This document shows, piece after piece, positions 1-6,724 of a DNA stretch of 19,130 bases; within the stretch, counting starts at the first letter, position 1, and every line of letters begins with the position of its first letter. The DNA comes from Anaerolineaceae bacterium (lineage in GTDB: Bacteria; Chloroflexota; Anaerolineae; Anaerolineales; Anaerolineaceae), in the NCBI GenBank assembly GCA_003158355.1, contig PMIV01000238.1, positions 1,654-20,783 of the forward strand, in the 5' to 3' direction. The notes beneath the pieces were generated by a model that was not told the origin of the DNA, did no database searches, and worked only from the letters and a program-made list of their open reading frames with translations. A program made the translations under genes and the position numbers.

Positions 1-414
1 CTGGGTGTGGTGCAGATGAGCCGCATCGAAGAACTGCTCAACAAACGCCAACAAGTTGCCGATTGGTATGCTGAGCGTTTGAGTGAGATACAGGGCGTTG
101 AGGCACCCGTTTTGGTAAGTGAAACCACTCGTGTGAGTTGGTTCGTCTATGTTATCCGCTTCGATGCCACCTTGAACCGCGATAAGATCGCGGAGACATT
201 AAAGAGCCGCGGTATTCCGGTGCGGCCGTATTTCCTGCCCATTCATTTGCAGCCATACATGGTGGAGCAGTTTGGCTACCGTGCGGGAGATTTTCCGGTG
301 ACCGAAGATCTGGGTGAGCGCGGCTTAGCGCTGCCGTTCTCGGGAATGATGACCGAGGATCAGGTCGAAATTGTCTGCCAGACCCTGCACGATTGCATTC
401 TGCACAAAGAGTAG
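1..414 (+). CDS. DegT/DnrJ/EryC1/StrS-family aminotransferase, C-terminal part (5' truncated by window edge)
   Basis: The reading frame is open from base 1 and ends at TAG 412-414. Only the last 137 residues are present, so the gene starts upstream; the ATG at 22 is an internal methionine. The piece matches the C-terminal small domain of PLP-dependent sugar aminotransferases: a helix like 'RIEELLNKR' used in the family, a VSWFVYVIR strand, and then 'RGIPVRPYFLPIHLQP', the typical substrate-contacting loop. The tail 'FPVTEDLGERGLALPFSG' followed by 'MTEDQVEIV' is the usual ending. The family makes amino sugars for polysaccharides, glycans or antibiotics in the cytoplasm. The catalytic lysine and cofactor pocket lie outside the window, so the substrate cannot be deduced. 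The next gene begins 12 bases after the stop on the same strand, so co-transcription is plausible. Confidence 0.87.
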   Translation: MGVVQMSRIEELLNKRQQVADWYAERLSEIQGVEAPVLVSETTRVSWFVYVIRFDATLNRDKIAETLKSRGIPVRPYFLPIHLQPYMVEQFGYRAGDFPVTEDLGERGLALPFSGMMTEDQVEIVCQTLHDCILHKE

Positions 415-426
415 ATCAAGAGGTCA

Positions 427-1329
427 ATGAGCAGTTCCCTTGTTTTTCGACCTGTTTGGAAAAACGGCCTGATACTTCACAGTATCCTGGCTGTTCTCTT
501 GGCCGGCAGCGGCGGTTTTTTGATTTGGCTGGCTTTTCAACAACATTTTGGGGGCTTGCTTATCCTGTGTTTTTTTGGCGCGCTGCTCCTCTTGGGCTTG
601 TTTGCGCTGGTCGTTTACCGCGCTTACGGCCTCTACCACGCCAGCTATACCATCGAACGGGAAGGACTGCGCATCCAGTGGGGCCTGCGCCGCGAAGACA
701 TCCCTCTGACCGAGGTGGAGTGGGTGCGGACTATAGATGAATTGCTCACTCCCCTGAAACCTCCTATGTTTTCCATGCCTGGTGCCTACCAGGGTGTAAG
801 CTATCACTCCGATCTGGGCAAAGTAGATTTCATTGCCTCAGATTTCAAGTCGATGGTGATTATTGAAACGACCAACAAAGTGCTGGCCCTTTCTCCTGAA
901 AACCCCGAAGATTTTATTCGTTCCTTCCAGCGCACCCTCGAAATGGGCAGCATCACCCCCATCGATGCATATTCCTCACAGCCGGCTGAGTTTATCCAGA
1001 ATGTTTTTTCATATCCTGCGGCGCGGGGCACCCTCATCACCGGACTGCTTTTCACCCTGGCTTTGGTGGTCCTGACCAGCTTATTTATCCCCTACAAACA
1101 GACCGTATCAATGGGAGTCACTCCATTGGGGACCCCTCTGGATGCAGTTCCTTCGAACCGGTTATTGATCTTGCCTATTCTGGGAAGTATCCTGTTTATA
1201 CTGGATGTGGTGATTGGTCTATATTATTTTCGTAAAAATGAACAGCGTAAGGTTTCTTATTTACTCTGGTTTGGTGGAATAGCAACGCCTTTTCTTTTGA
1301 CAATTGCTTTGCTGATGATGGTCTTGTAG
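427..1329 (+). CDS. Membrane protein with bacterial PH domain
   Basis: A 300-residue protein. Two hydrophobic segments (about residues 14-38 and 43-66) are followed by a soluble part and then three more (about 201-221, 246-267, 277-299). The soluble part starts with 'YTIEREGLRIQWGLRREDIPL' at about 74-94, the strand pattern of bacterial PH domains (YdbS/YdbT-like bPH families), in which a beta barrel follows the membrane anchor. The start ATG at 427 has a Shine-Dalgarno-like AGAGGT at 419-424. The precise role is unknown; bPH proteins are membrane-associated and usually uncharacterised. It sits between the aminotransferase end and the DUF92 gene, with gaps of 12 and 6 bases, suggesting one transcription unit. 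No catalytic motif was recognised. Confidence 0.7.
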   Translation: MSSSLVFRPVWKNGLILHSILAVLLAGSGGFLIWLAFQQHFGGLLILCFFGALLLLGLFALVVYRAYGLYHASYTIEREGLRIQWGLRREDIPLTEVEWVRTIDELLTPLKPPMFSMPGAYQGVSYHSDLGKVDFIASDFKSMVIIETTNKVLALSPENPEDFIRSFQRTLEMGSITPIDAYSSQPAEFIQNVFSYPAARGTLITGLLFTLALVVLTSLFIPYKQTVSMGVTPLGTPLDAVPSNRLLILPILGSILFILDVVIGLYYFRKNEQRKVSYLLWFGGIATPFLLTIALLMMVL

Positions 1330-1335
1330 ATCAAT

Positions 1336-2166
1336 ATGGAGGCCATCAGCGGACTGCAAATTCTCATTGGCGGAACACTGGCCTTGATCGTCGCGGTCTT
1401 TGGCTGGCGATTCGGTTGGCTGGATCTGAGCGGCGCTTTTGCTGCATTGGGAATGGGGGTAATTGTGTTTGGCCTGGGCGGTTTGCGCTGGTCGATAGTG
1501 CTTTTGGTCTTTTTTATTTCCTCTTCCTTGTTTTCAAAATTATTTAGCTCCCAAAAAAGTGAATCTGATCAATATGCTGCTAAAGGGGCGCGCCGCGATT
1601 CAGGACAGGTGCTTGCCAACGGCGGCGTGGCCAGCCTTTTTGTGATCTTGCATGTGCTCTATCCGCAAAGTGAGATCACCTGGCTGTGTTTCACCGCAGC
1701 ATTTGCAGCCGCAAATGCTGACACCTGGGCAACAGAAATTGGGCTGTTGGCCAGTAACGCGCCGATCTTGATCACCAGCAGGAAAAAGGTAAGCAAAGGG
1801 ACATCGGGCGGAATCACGCTGGCGGGGTCTATGGGAGCGGCTGCCGGGTCAGGGTTGATCGTGCTCACCGCCTGGTGGGTATGGCCGCAGCCATTCACGA
1901 CACCGCATGCGGGGGTGATCATGGGTCTCTTTCTGGCTGGTCTGCTGGCCAGCTTTGTCGATTCCCTGCTGGGGGCAACGCTGCAGAGAGTAAATTACTG
2001 TCCGGCTTGTAAAAAAGAGACCGAGAAATCACCGCAACATGGGTGCGGAACTGCCACGGAGTATTTGCGCGGCTGGCGTTGGTTGGACAATGATTGGGTA
2101 AATTTCTTCTGTACTTTATCTGCTGCGCTGATGGTGTTGTTCATCGGTGCCGGCGGATTAATTTAG
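1336..2166 (+). CDS. DUF92 / TIGR00297-type membrane protein (VTE6-like)
   Basis: A 276-residue polytopic membrane protein. The conserved family signatures are visible in order: 'RRDSGQVLANGG' (87-97), 'NADTWATEIG' (127-136), 'KVSKGTSGGIT' (151-161) and 'ASFVDSLLGATLQ' (205-217). After these comes C222-x2-C225 with H235 and C237, a probable metal-binding loop, and then 'RWLDNDWVNF' (248-257). These match DUF92, whose characterised plant and cyanobacterial members (VTE6) phosphorylate phytyl phosphate to the diphosphate in tocopherol/phylloquinone salvage. In a bacterium without signs of photosynthesis the substrate is more likely another isoprenoid phosphate, but that is inference. The start lies 6 bases after the previous stop with only a weak ribosome site. 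No clear terminator follows. Confidence 0.82.
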   Translation: MEAISGLQILIGGTLALIVAVFGWRFGWLDLSGAFAALGMGVIVFGLGGLRWSIVLLVFFISSSLFSKLFSSQKSESDQYAAKGARRDSGQVLANGGVASLFVILHVLYPQSEITWLCFTAAFAAANADTWATEIGLLASNAPILITSRKKVSKGTSGGITLAGSMGAAAGSGLIVLTAWWVWPQPFTTPHAGVIMGLFLAGLLASFVDSLLGATLQRVNYCPACKKETEKSPQHGCGTATEYLRGWRWLDNDWVNFFCTLSAALMVLFIGAGGLI

Positions 2167-2487
2167 CCATCCAGTTTTATTCCATATAAATTAAAACAGG
2201 TCTACCGCATGACATTGACAGTCTCGTTTATCAGCTTTACAGTCTCATGATCGTGGAAGGTAGATAAGTTCCAATCCTTCTTCTGTTGTTGCGAGCGAGT
2301 GAAACGAGCGAAGCAATCCCCAAAAAGCTTTGCAAAGTCAACAGAGATTGCTTGCCGATAAGGCTGGTACAGGTCGCCTCTGCGAGGCTCGCAACAACAA
2401 ACAATCCTTCTTGCAACATAAACCTTTTGCTGTTTTTACCTCCAACGACTGCTGTGGTAGAACCGTTTTGGTTAATCAAGCCAGAGA
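2167..2487. other. Non-coding gap between convergent transcription units
   Basis: This 321-base gap separates the DUF92 gene (plus) from the ABC permease (minus). It holds the palindromic element described separately (2272-2412) and an 8-base direct repeat ACAGTCTC at 2218-2225 and 2239-2246. I saw no convincing protein-coding frame. Open frames here run across the inverted repeat on both strands, as expected for a palindrome. No classic hairpin-plus-T-run terminator was found for either flanking gene. Confidence 0.6.
2272..2412. repeat. MITE/REP-like palindromic element with flanking 11-bp direct repeats
   Basis: Perfect 13-base inverted repeats TGTTGTTGCGAGC (2284-2296) and its complement (2387-2399) bound a 116-base segment. 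The outside is flanked by an identical 11-mer CAATCCTTCTT at 2272-2282 and 2402-2412, arranged like a target-site duplication. Inside there is a second inverted pair, AAGCAATC (2311-2318) with GATTGCTT (2346-2353), a 10-base palindrome CTTTGCAAAG (2328-2337), and a small GCCTC/GAGGC hairpin (2376-2388). The left part resembles the 'ttgcgag...gaagcaatc' type of interspersed intergenic repeat I recall from various bacterial genomes. There is no transposase inside. Only one copy lies in the window, so repeat status is inferred from structure. Confidence 0.6.
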
Positions 2488-3234
2488 TCACATTTGCTCG
2501 TTTTTACGGATATTGTTCAATTGCAAAAACGCGAGTATGAACATGATCACGCAAAAGGTCGCAACCAGTATCAAAGAGAAAGCAGCATTTATGTCGGTAG
2601 AGAGATGGAAGGCTAACCCGGAGAATGATTGCAGGGCGTAGGTTGCCGGGAAGAGCCGCCCCAGCCACATTAAAGCAGCCGGCAGCATATTGGCCGGGAA
2701 CATGATCCCGCTCAAGAGTAGCGAGGGCAGAAAGACAATCATCGAGAACATGGTCGTGGTGGACTGATTGGGGGCAATCACACCAATGAGCAGACCAATG
2801 CCGATGCAGGCCAGTAGATAGATGGCAACAATGGCAAAATATGCTCCTGCTGAGACCGGAAGTTGTGAATGGAACACCAGCGGAGAAACAAAGTATATGA
2901 TAACGGCAACCAGGAAAAGATGAATGAAAGCGCTGAGGGCTTGAACCGTCAGAATTGCTGAAGCCGAGATGCCGTTCACTTTAAAAGCCCGCATCGTGCC
3001 CGATTCACGCATTTTCACCAATGGACTGGGGGTACCCATGACAGCGCCCATGGTAATTGCAAAAATTGTCATGGTCGCGGCCAGGGTGGTTTTCATCAAC
3101 GGGGTGACCGAAGAAAAAACCGCTCCCATAACGAAGAAAAAGACCAGGGGAACCAGGTAAAAATTTAGCAGGGTGCCGCGGTCGCGCAGATCCATTTTAA
3201 ATTGAATCCATAAATAGTTTAAAAATGCTTTCAT
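2488..3234 (-). CDS. ABC-2 type transporter permease
   Basis: A 248-residue integral membrane protein when started at the ATG at 3234. The frame can be extended upstream to 3315, but that would run into the ATPase gene; the internal ATG has a good GGAAGG ribosome site just upstream and begins with the usual 'MKAFLNYLWIQFKMDLRDRG' leader of ABC-2 permeases. About six hydrophobic segments follow, with the conserved 'MRESGTMRAFKVNGIS' stretch (about residues 73-88) after the second membrane span and the 'LPSLLLSGIMFPANMLP' segment typical of the ABC2_membrane family. It should pair with the ATPase encoded 4 bases upstream to form an exporter. Together with the TipAS-like regulator this suggests efflux of a drug or peptide; the substrate cannot be read from the sequence. 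Confidence 0.88.
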   Translation of the reverse strand: MKAFLNYLWIQFKMDLRDRGTLLNFYLVPLVFFFVMGAVFSSVTPLMKTTLAATMTIFAITMGAVMGTPSPLVKMRESGTMRAFKVNGISASAILTVQALSAFIHLFLVAVIIYFVSPLVFHSQLPVSAGAYFAIVAIYLLACIGIGLLIGVIAPNQSTTTMFSMIVFLPSLLLSGIMFPANMLPAALMWLGRLFPATYALQSFSGLAFHLSTDINAAFSLILVATFCVIMFILAFLQLNNIRKNEQM

Positions 3235-3238
3235 TGTA

Positions 3239-4144
3239 TTAATTCCCTTCCACCAGTTCAAGAAAACGTTCTTCCAGAGACGGGCGCTCAACGCGCAGGT
3301 CTTCAACGGTATCATTGGCCGCTTTTACTTTGCCTAAAATTTGGGTGACTGCCTCGGCAACATCACGGGTTTTCCATTCCAAGTAGCCTTCTTTTTCTTG
3401 TACAAATGTAGTGCCGCTAAACGCTTCACTTGCCGATAACGATCCGTGTGCAGTACGCAGCGTGATCTTTGTTTGGCCGTTCCCGGCAGCGGTGACTTCC
3501 TGGGGTGTGCCGCTAAAGGCTATCTTGCCGTTGAGGATGATGGCAATGCGGTCGCAAAGCTGTTCAGCCTCGGCCATGTCATGAGTGGCTAGCAAAACCG
3601 TGATCCCTTGCTGTTTGATGCGACGGATCTCATCGTGTAATTGGGCACGGCTCTGTACATCCAGACCGGCAGTCGGTTCATCCAGGATCAGCACTCGGGG
3701 AGAATTCACCAGGGCGAGGACAAGCAGCAGGCGCCGTTTTTGGCCGGTAGAGAGCTGCTTGAACTGCTTGGTTAAGAAAGGCGTAATGCCAAATTTTTCG
3801 ATCAAGTCATCCCGCTGGGCGACCCCATGCCAGGAGCAGAACAACTGCAGGGCTTCAGATACTTTGATGCTGTCTGGCAGAGCGGAAGATTGAAGCTGCA
3901 CACCGAGGAGACTGCGCAGGCTGTGCTCCTGGGTTTGCGGGTCGCAGCCTGCGATTTGTAAAGTACCGCCGTTGGGTTTACGCAATCCTTCCAGACATTC
4001 CAGCGTGGTGGTTTTCCCTGCCCCGTTGGGTCCAAGTAGGCCAAACACTTCACCCGCACCCACCTCGAAATTGATCTTATTGAGCACGGTATTGGAACCG
4101 TAATGTTTTACCAGATCGGTAACAGAGACAATTGGATCATTCAT
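3239..4144 (-). CDS. ABC transporter ATP-binding protein (drug-export type)
   Basis: A 301-residue ABC ATPase with all motifs intact: Walker A GPNGAGKT (38-45), Q-loop around Q83/Q85, signature LSTGQ (131-135), Walker B LILDEP (152-157), D-loop GLD (160-162) and switch H188. The roughly 90 residues after the nucleotide-binding domain match the C-terminal extension of CcmA/DrrA-like exporters (ending 'PSLEERFLELVEGN'). The ATG overlaps the stop of the MerR gene in the 8-base sequence ATGAATGA (4137-4144), so translation is probably coupled. It ends 4 bases before the permease. Nothing indicates loss of function. Confidence 0.92.
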   Translation of the reverse strand: MNDPIVSVTDLVKHYGSNTVLNKINFEVGAGEVFGLLGPNGAGKTTTLECLEGLRKPNGGTLQIAGCDPQTQEHSLRSLLGVQLQSSALPDSIKVSEALQLFCSWHGVAQRDDLIEKFGITPFLTKQFKQLSTGQKRRLLLVLALVNSPRVLILDEPTAGLDVQSRAQLHDEIRRIKQQGITVLLATHDMAEAEQLCDRIAIILNGKIAFSGTPQEVTAAGNGQTKITLRTAHGSLSASEAFSGTTFVQEKEGYLEWKTRDVAEAVTQILGKVKAANDTVEDLRVERPSLEERFLELVEGN

Positions 4145-4937
4145 GTTGATTTCCTTTCACTTCAGGTATTTGAATATTATTGTTTTCGAAATAGACAGCC
4201 AGTGCTTTGGATAAGAAATTTTGAATCGCTTCCTGGATCGGTTTGGCTTCTTTGGGCCAGTGATCCATGTCCAATCCGGCAGAGACCAGGGTATTCAGCA
4301 TCCGGTCGTCACCGGAAGTGAACTCGTTGACCAATTTCCACCAGTTTGCGGCCAGTTCCTGTCCTGCTTTCCCGGCGGGGTCAGCCCCCTGCTGATAGAG
4401 GTCCTGTAACTGCGCAAAGATTTGCTGGGAATTATCAATATATGTTCCGGCAGACTCGGAGGAGAAGCGGTTGTTAATAGTTTTTATCTGGTCGTTGCCA
4501 AAATAGCGGAAGACAAAAGAATAAGGATTGCCCTGTTTCATCAATTCCATAATGGTAAAAAGCTTTTCCACGCTGAGCTCGTGGTTGAGATCGATCTCCG
4601 CGATCATGGTCTCCAGCAGCGCGGACATTTGATTGAGGTTCTCCATTTGCTTCAAGATGACGTCGCGCTGGTGGGTAAAGCTTTGGGCAAGATCTGCTGG
4701 CAAATTCTGATGCAGGATATTCTGGCTGATCTCTGCCAGCGGAAAGCCAAACGATTTTAGAAACATGATCTGCTGCAGGCGAAAAATATCTTCATGGAGG
4801 TAAATCCGGCGACCGCTCGGGCTGTATTTGGCTTTGAGCAGGCCGGTCTTGTCATAGTATTGCAGGGTTCTAACAGTGACCCCCACCCGCTTGGCTAATT
4901 CTCCCACCGTAAAAAAACGTTCTTGTGTGTTTTCCAT
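4137..4937 (-). CDS. MerR-family regulator with TipAS-like ligand-binding domain
   Basis: A 266-residue protein. Residues 9-50 are a MerR winged helix-turn-helix ('FTVGELAKRVGVTVRTLQYY' followed by 'DKTGLLKAKYSPSGRRIY'). Residues about 80-120 form the dimerising coiled coil, and about 135-255 resemble the all-helical TipAS antibiotic-recognition domain ('WWKLVNEFTSGD' and similar). TipA-type regulators bind thiopeptides and other drugs and activate efflux genes by untwisting a long promoter spacer. The gene is the first of a three-gene operon with an ABC exporter, and its own promoter has the MerR architecture (see 4959-4989), so autoregulation is expected. A ribosome site AGGAG lies 8-12 bases before the ATG. 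There is no cysteine cluster for metal sensing, which argues against a metal-responsive MerR. Confidence 0.88.
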   Translation of the reverse strand: MENTQERFFTVGELAKRVGVTVRTLQYYDKTGLLKAKYSPSGRRIYLHEDIFRLQQIMFLKSFGFPLAEISQNILHQNLPADLAQSFTHQRDVILKQMENLNQMSALLETMIAEIDLNHELSVEKLFTIMELMKQGNPYSFVFRYFGNDQIKTINNRFSSESAGTYIDNSQQIFAQLQDLYQQGADPAGKAGQELAANWWKLVNEFTSGDDRMLNTLVSAGLDMDHWPKEAKPIQEAIQNFLSKALAVYFENNNIQIPEVKGNQHE

Positions 4938-4958
4938 TGCTCATCTCCTGATAAAGTC

Positions 4959-4989
4959 ATTATATTACGTGACGTAACGTCACATGCAA
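4959..4989 (-). promoter_or_regulatory. MerR-type promoter/operator for the regulator-exporter operon
   Basis: On the minus strand, TTGCAT (4984-4989) and TATAAT (4959-4964) are separated by exactly 19 bases (4965-4983). The spacer contains the 15-base palindrome GTGACGTAACGTCAC (4969-4983; 7-base arms around one central base). A 19-base spacer with a dyad between -35 and -10 is the hallmark of MerR-controlled promoters. The predicted start of transcription, near 4952, is about 15 bases before the MerR ATG. Confidence 0.85.
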
Positions 4990-5074
4990 GGGGCCAATTT
5001 TGGCAAATTAAAGAATATTTTTCAACAACGCTCGCCTTACAGAAATGCAATCAAGGCGTTACCTGTAAAAACAT

Positions 5075-5083
5075 TGCTATAAT
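5075..5083 (+). promoter_or_regulatory. Extended -10 promoter for the Tad-like operon
   Basis: TGCTATAAT (5075-5083) is a perfect TATAAT preceded by the TGn extension. No good -35 was found at 16-18 bases, which is common for extended -10 promoters. It lies 43 bases before the first pilin-like gene, in the region shared with the divergent MerR promoter. Confidence 0.55.
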
Positions 5084-5126
5084 TTTAATGAAAGAGATGT
5101 ATTAATTCTGCGGATGGATTTTTTCT

Positions 5127-6239
5127 ATGGGAATGTTGATTAGGCATTTAAAGAAAGCCAATAAACAAAATGCACAGGGCCTGGCTGAATTTGCCCTGGT
5201 TCTGCCTCTCTTTCTGCTTTTGGTTTTTGGGGTGATCGAGATCGGCTGGCTGGTTTATAACTACAGCGCGGTTTTTACCGCCAGCCGGGATGCGGCACGC
5301 TACGGCTCAGGCGCGGGGACGAGCACTACCTCGGGAACAGTTTATGCTTTGGACTGTGCCGGAATTCGCAACCGCGCAAAAAAAACCGCGGTCAGCATTG
5401 GGTTGACCGATGCCAATATATCTATTTATTATGACAGTGGTCCAAATAGCTCGGGGAATTCCGTGAGCCTGGGTCATTGCGATTGTCCGGCATCAGAAAA
5501 ACTGGTCTCGGGAGAGACGAGCTGCACGGTGTACGGGCAGGCTCCTCTATTAGGGTACCGTGTCAATGTGATTGTGAATAAAACAATTAACTTGGTTTTC
5601 CCGGTCTTGAAAAATACCACTATCCCGATCTCATCGACATCTCACCGCACCGTGATCTCGGGGGTCGTGATTTCGGGAAACCAAGCAGTAGTTGTTACCA
5701 CTGTTGTTACCACCATTGTAGATGTCTGCCCTAATCTCGATGGTGTTCAAGCTAGCATCCCATCCGGAGATATCCTATATGGTGGCCAATGTGTACCTTA
5801 TTGTGCATATAATAACACAATACCGGCTTCCAGTTCATCTTGTGTTTACTCTACACCCACTTTACCAAGTAATCAAAATTGCAGCAATATCGGGTATGGG
5901 TCCCCAGTCTATTACAGCGGTAATACCATCAATATTTACATCCAAAATAGCAGTGCGAGCGACCGTGCTGTTTCCAATATTGAAATCTGGTGGTCAGGTA
6001 CCCCAACGCTGAATAATATTGTTTTTGAAAGCCAAAAGAGCGGAACCAGTACGGTCTGGGGAGGAACCGGGTTTGCCAACACCTCGCCCACAAATGTCGC
6101 TATTTCTTTTCCGTTCCTGAACTGGGATTACACTTGGGTACGTTTCAATTACAATCAGAATGCCTCTTCTGCAAACGTCACTTTTGTAAAGTTCACCTTT
6201 GCTGATGGTTGTTATGTGGTCTGGGGGTCGCATTCATGA
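5127..6239 (+). CDS. TadE-family pilus-type protein with large extracytoplasmic domain
   Basis: A 370-residue protein. It has a short basic N terminus, then 'QGLAEFALVLPLFLLLVFG' (about residues 17-35) continuing 'VIEIGW', the TadE-like signature of pseudopilins: a glycine, a nearby glutamate, then a membrane helix to about residue 45. 'SRDAARYGS' (53-61) is the usual post-helix motif. TadE proteins normally run 130-200 residues; this one has an added 200-odd residues rich in Ser, Thr, Asn and Cys, ending in a beta-rich domain (about 250-370) that I do not recognise. It probably acts outside the membrane in Flp/Tad-like pilus assembly or adhesion. It heads a three-gene operon and its stop overlaps the next start in ATGA (6236-6239). 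The alternative start at 5133 cannot be excluded. Confidence 0.78.
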   Translation: MGMLIRHLKKANKQNAQGLAEFALVLPLFLLLVFGVIEIGWLVYNYSAVFTASRDAARYGSGAGTSTTSGTVYALDCAGIRNRAKKTAVSIGLTDANISIYYDSGPNSSGNSVSLGHCDCPASEKLVSGETSCTVYGQAPLLGYRVNVIVNKTINLVFPVLKNTTIPISSTSHRTVISGVVISGNQAVVVTTVVTTIVDVCPNLDGVQASIPSGDILYGGQCVPYCAYNNTIPASSSSCVYSTPTLPSNQNCSNIGYGSPVYYSGNTINIYIQNSSASDRAVSNIEIWWSGTPTLNNIVFESQKSGTSTVWGGTGFANTSPTNVAISFPFLNWDYTWVRFNYNQNASSANVTFVKFTFADGCYVVWGSHS

Positions 6240-6691
6240 GAGTGAAATATGCTCACAAAATTTCATTAGAAAAACAGGAGCAAGGCCAAAGCCTTTTGGA
6301 ATTGGCGATTAGTTTGTTTGTGCTGTTGATCATGTTGGCCGGGATTGTGGACCTGGGGCGGGCCTTGATCATCCAATTTGTTCTGAAAGATGCTGCGGAA
6401 GAAGGTGTTGTCTATGGCACCAGTTTCCCCAGTAACTGCACCCAAATATTGTCACGAATATCCAGTAATATCGACACCCAATTTGTGAAAAATACTGTCA
6501 GCCCGGTGATTGAGATTAAAGACAGCGGCGGAACGTATCATGCATGCCCTTATAGCAGTGCTGCCGGCGGCCAAACCATGCGTATTACCATTCCGTATAC
6601 CTTCCAGATCAGCATGCCGTTTCTGGGAGCGTTTGTTGGACAAAGTATTCAATTGAATGTGACGGCAAGTGGCGTTGTTTTGAGGCCTTAA
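6236..6691 (+). CDS. TadE-family pseudopilin
   Basis: A 151-residue protein when started at the ATG at 6236, which overlaps the upstream stop as ATGA; a longer frame from 6209 would overlap more and lacks support. 'EQGQSLLELAISLFVLLIML' (15-34) is the pseudopilin segment with Glu five residues after the Gly, consistent with processing by a TadV-type prepilin peptidase. 'AGIVDLGRAL' and 'AAEEGVVYG' follow as in TadE proteins. Two cysteines in the remainder (around residues 68 and 95) might pair outside the membrane. Its size is normal for the family. It probably acts with the flanking gene products as minor pilus components. Confidence 0.85.
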   Translation: MRVKYAHKISLEKQEQGQSLLELAISLFVLLIMLAGIVDLGRALIIQFVLKDAAEEGVVYGTSFPSNCTQILSRISSNIDTQFVKNTVSPVIEIKDSGGTYHACPYSSAAGGQTMRITIPYTFQISMPFLGAFVGQSIQLNVTASGVVLRP

Positions 6692-6724
6692 TCTTTAAGA
6701 CAGGTGAGGATCAACGAGGTAAAG

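Noticed and set aside
2218..2246. Direct repeat ACAGTCTC spaced by 21 bases as an operator or CRISPR-like unit
   Set aside because: Only two short copies lie downstream of convergent genes; there is no array and no promoter at this place.
2237..2491. Minus-strand open frame of 84 codons (and overlapping plus-strand frames) in the gap after the DUF92 gene
   Set aside because: It runs through the palindromic element, lacks any recognisable domain or ribosome site, and open frames on both strands are expected from the inverted repeat.
2488..3315. Longer version of the ABC permease starting at 3315
   Set aside because: The extra 27 residues lie inside the ATPase coding region and look unlike permease N termini; the ATG at 3234 has a good ribosome site.
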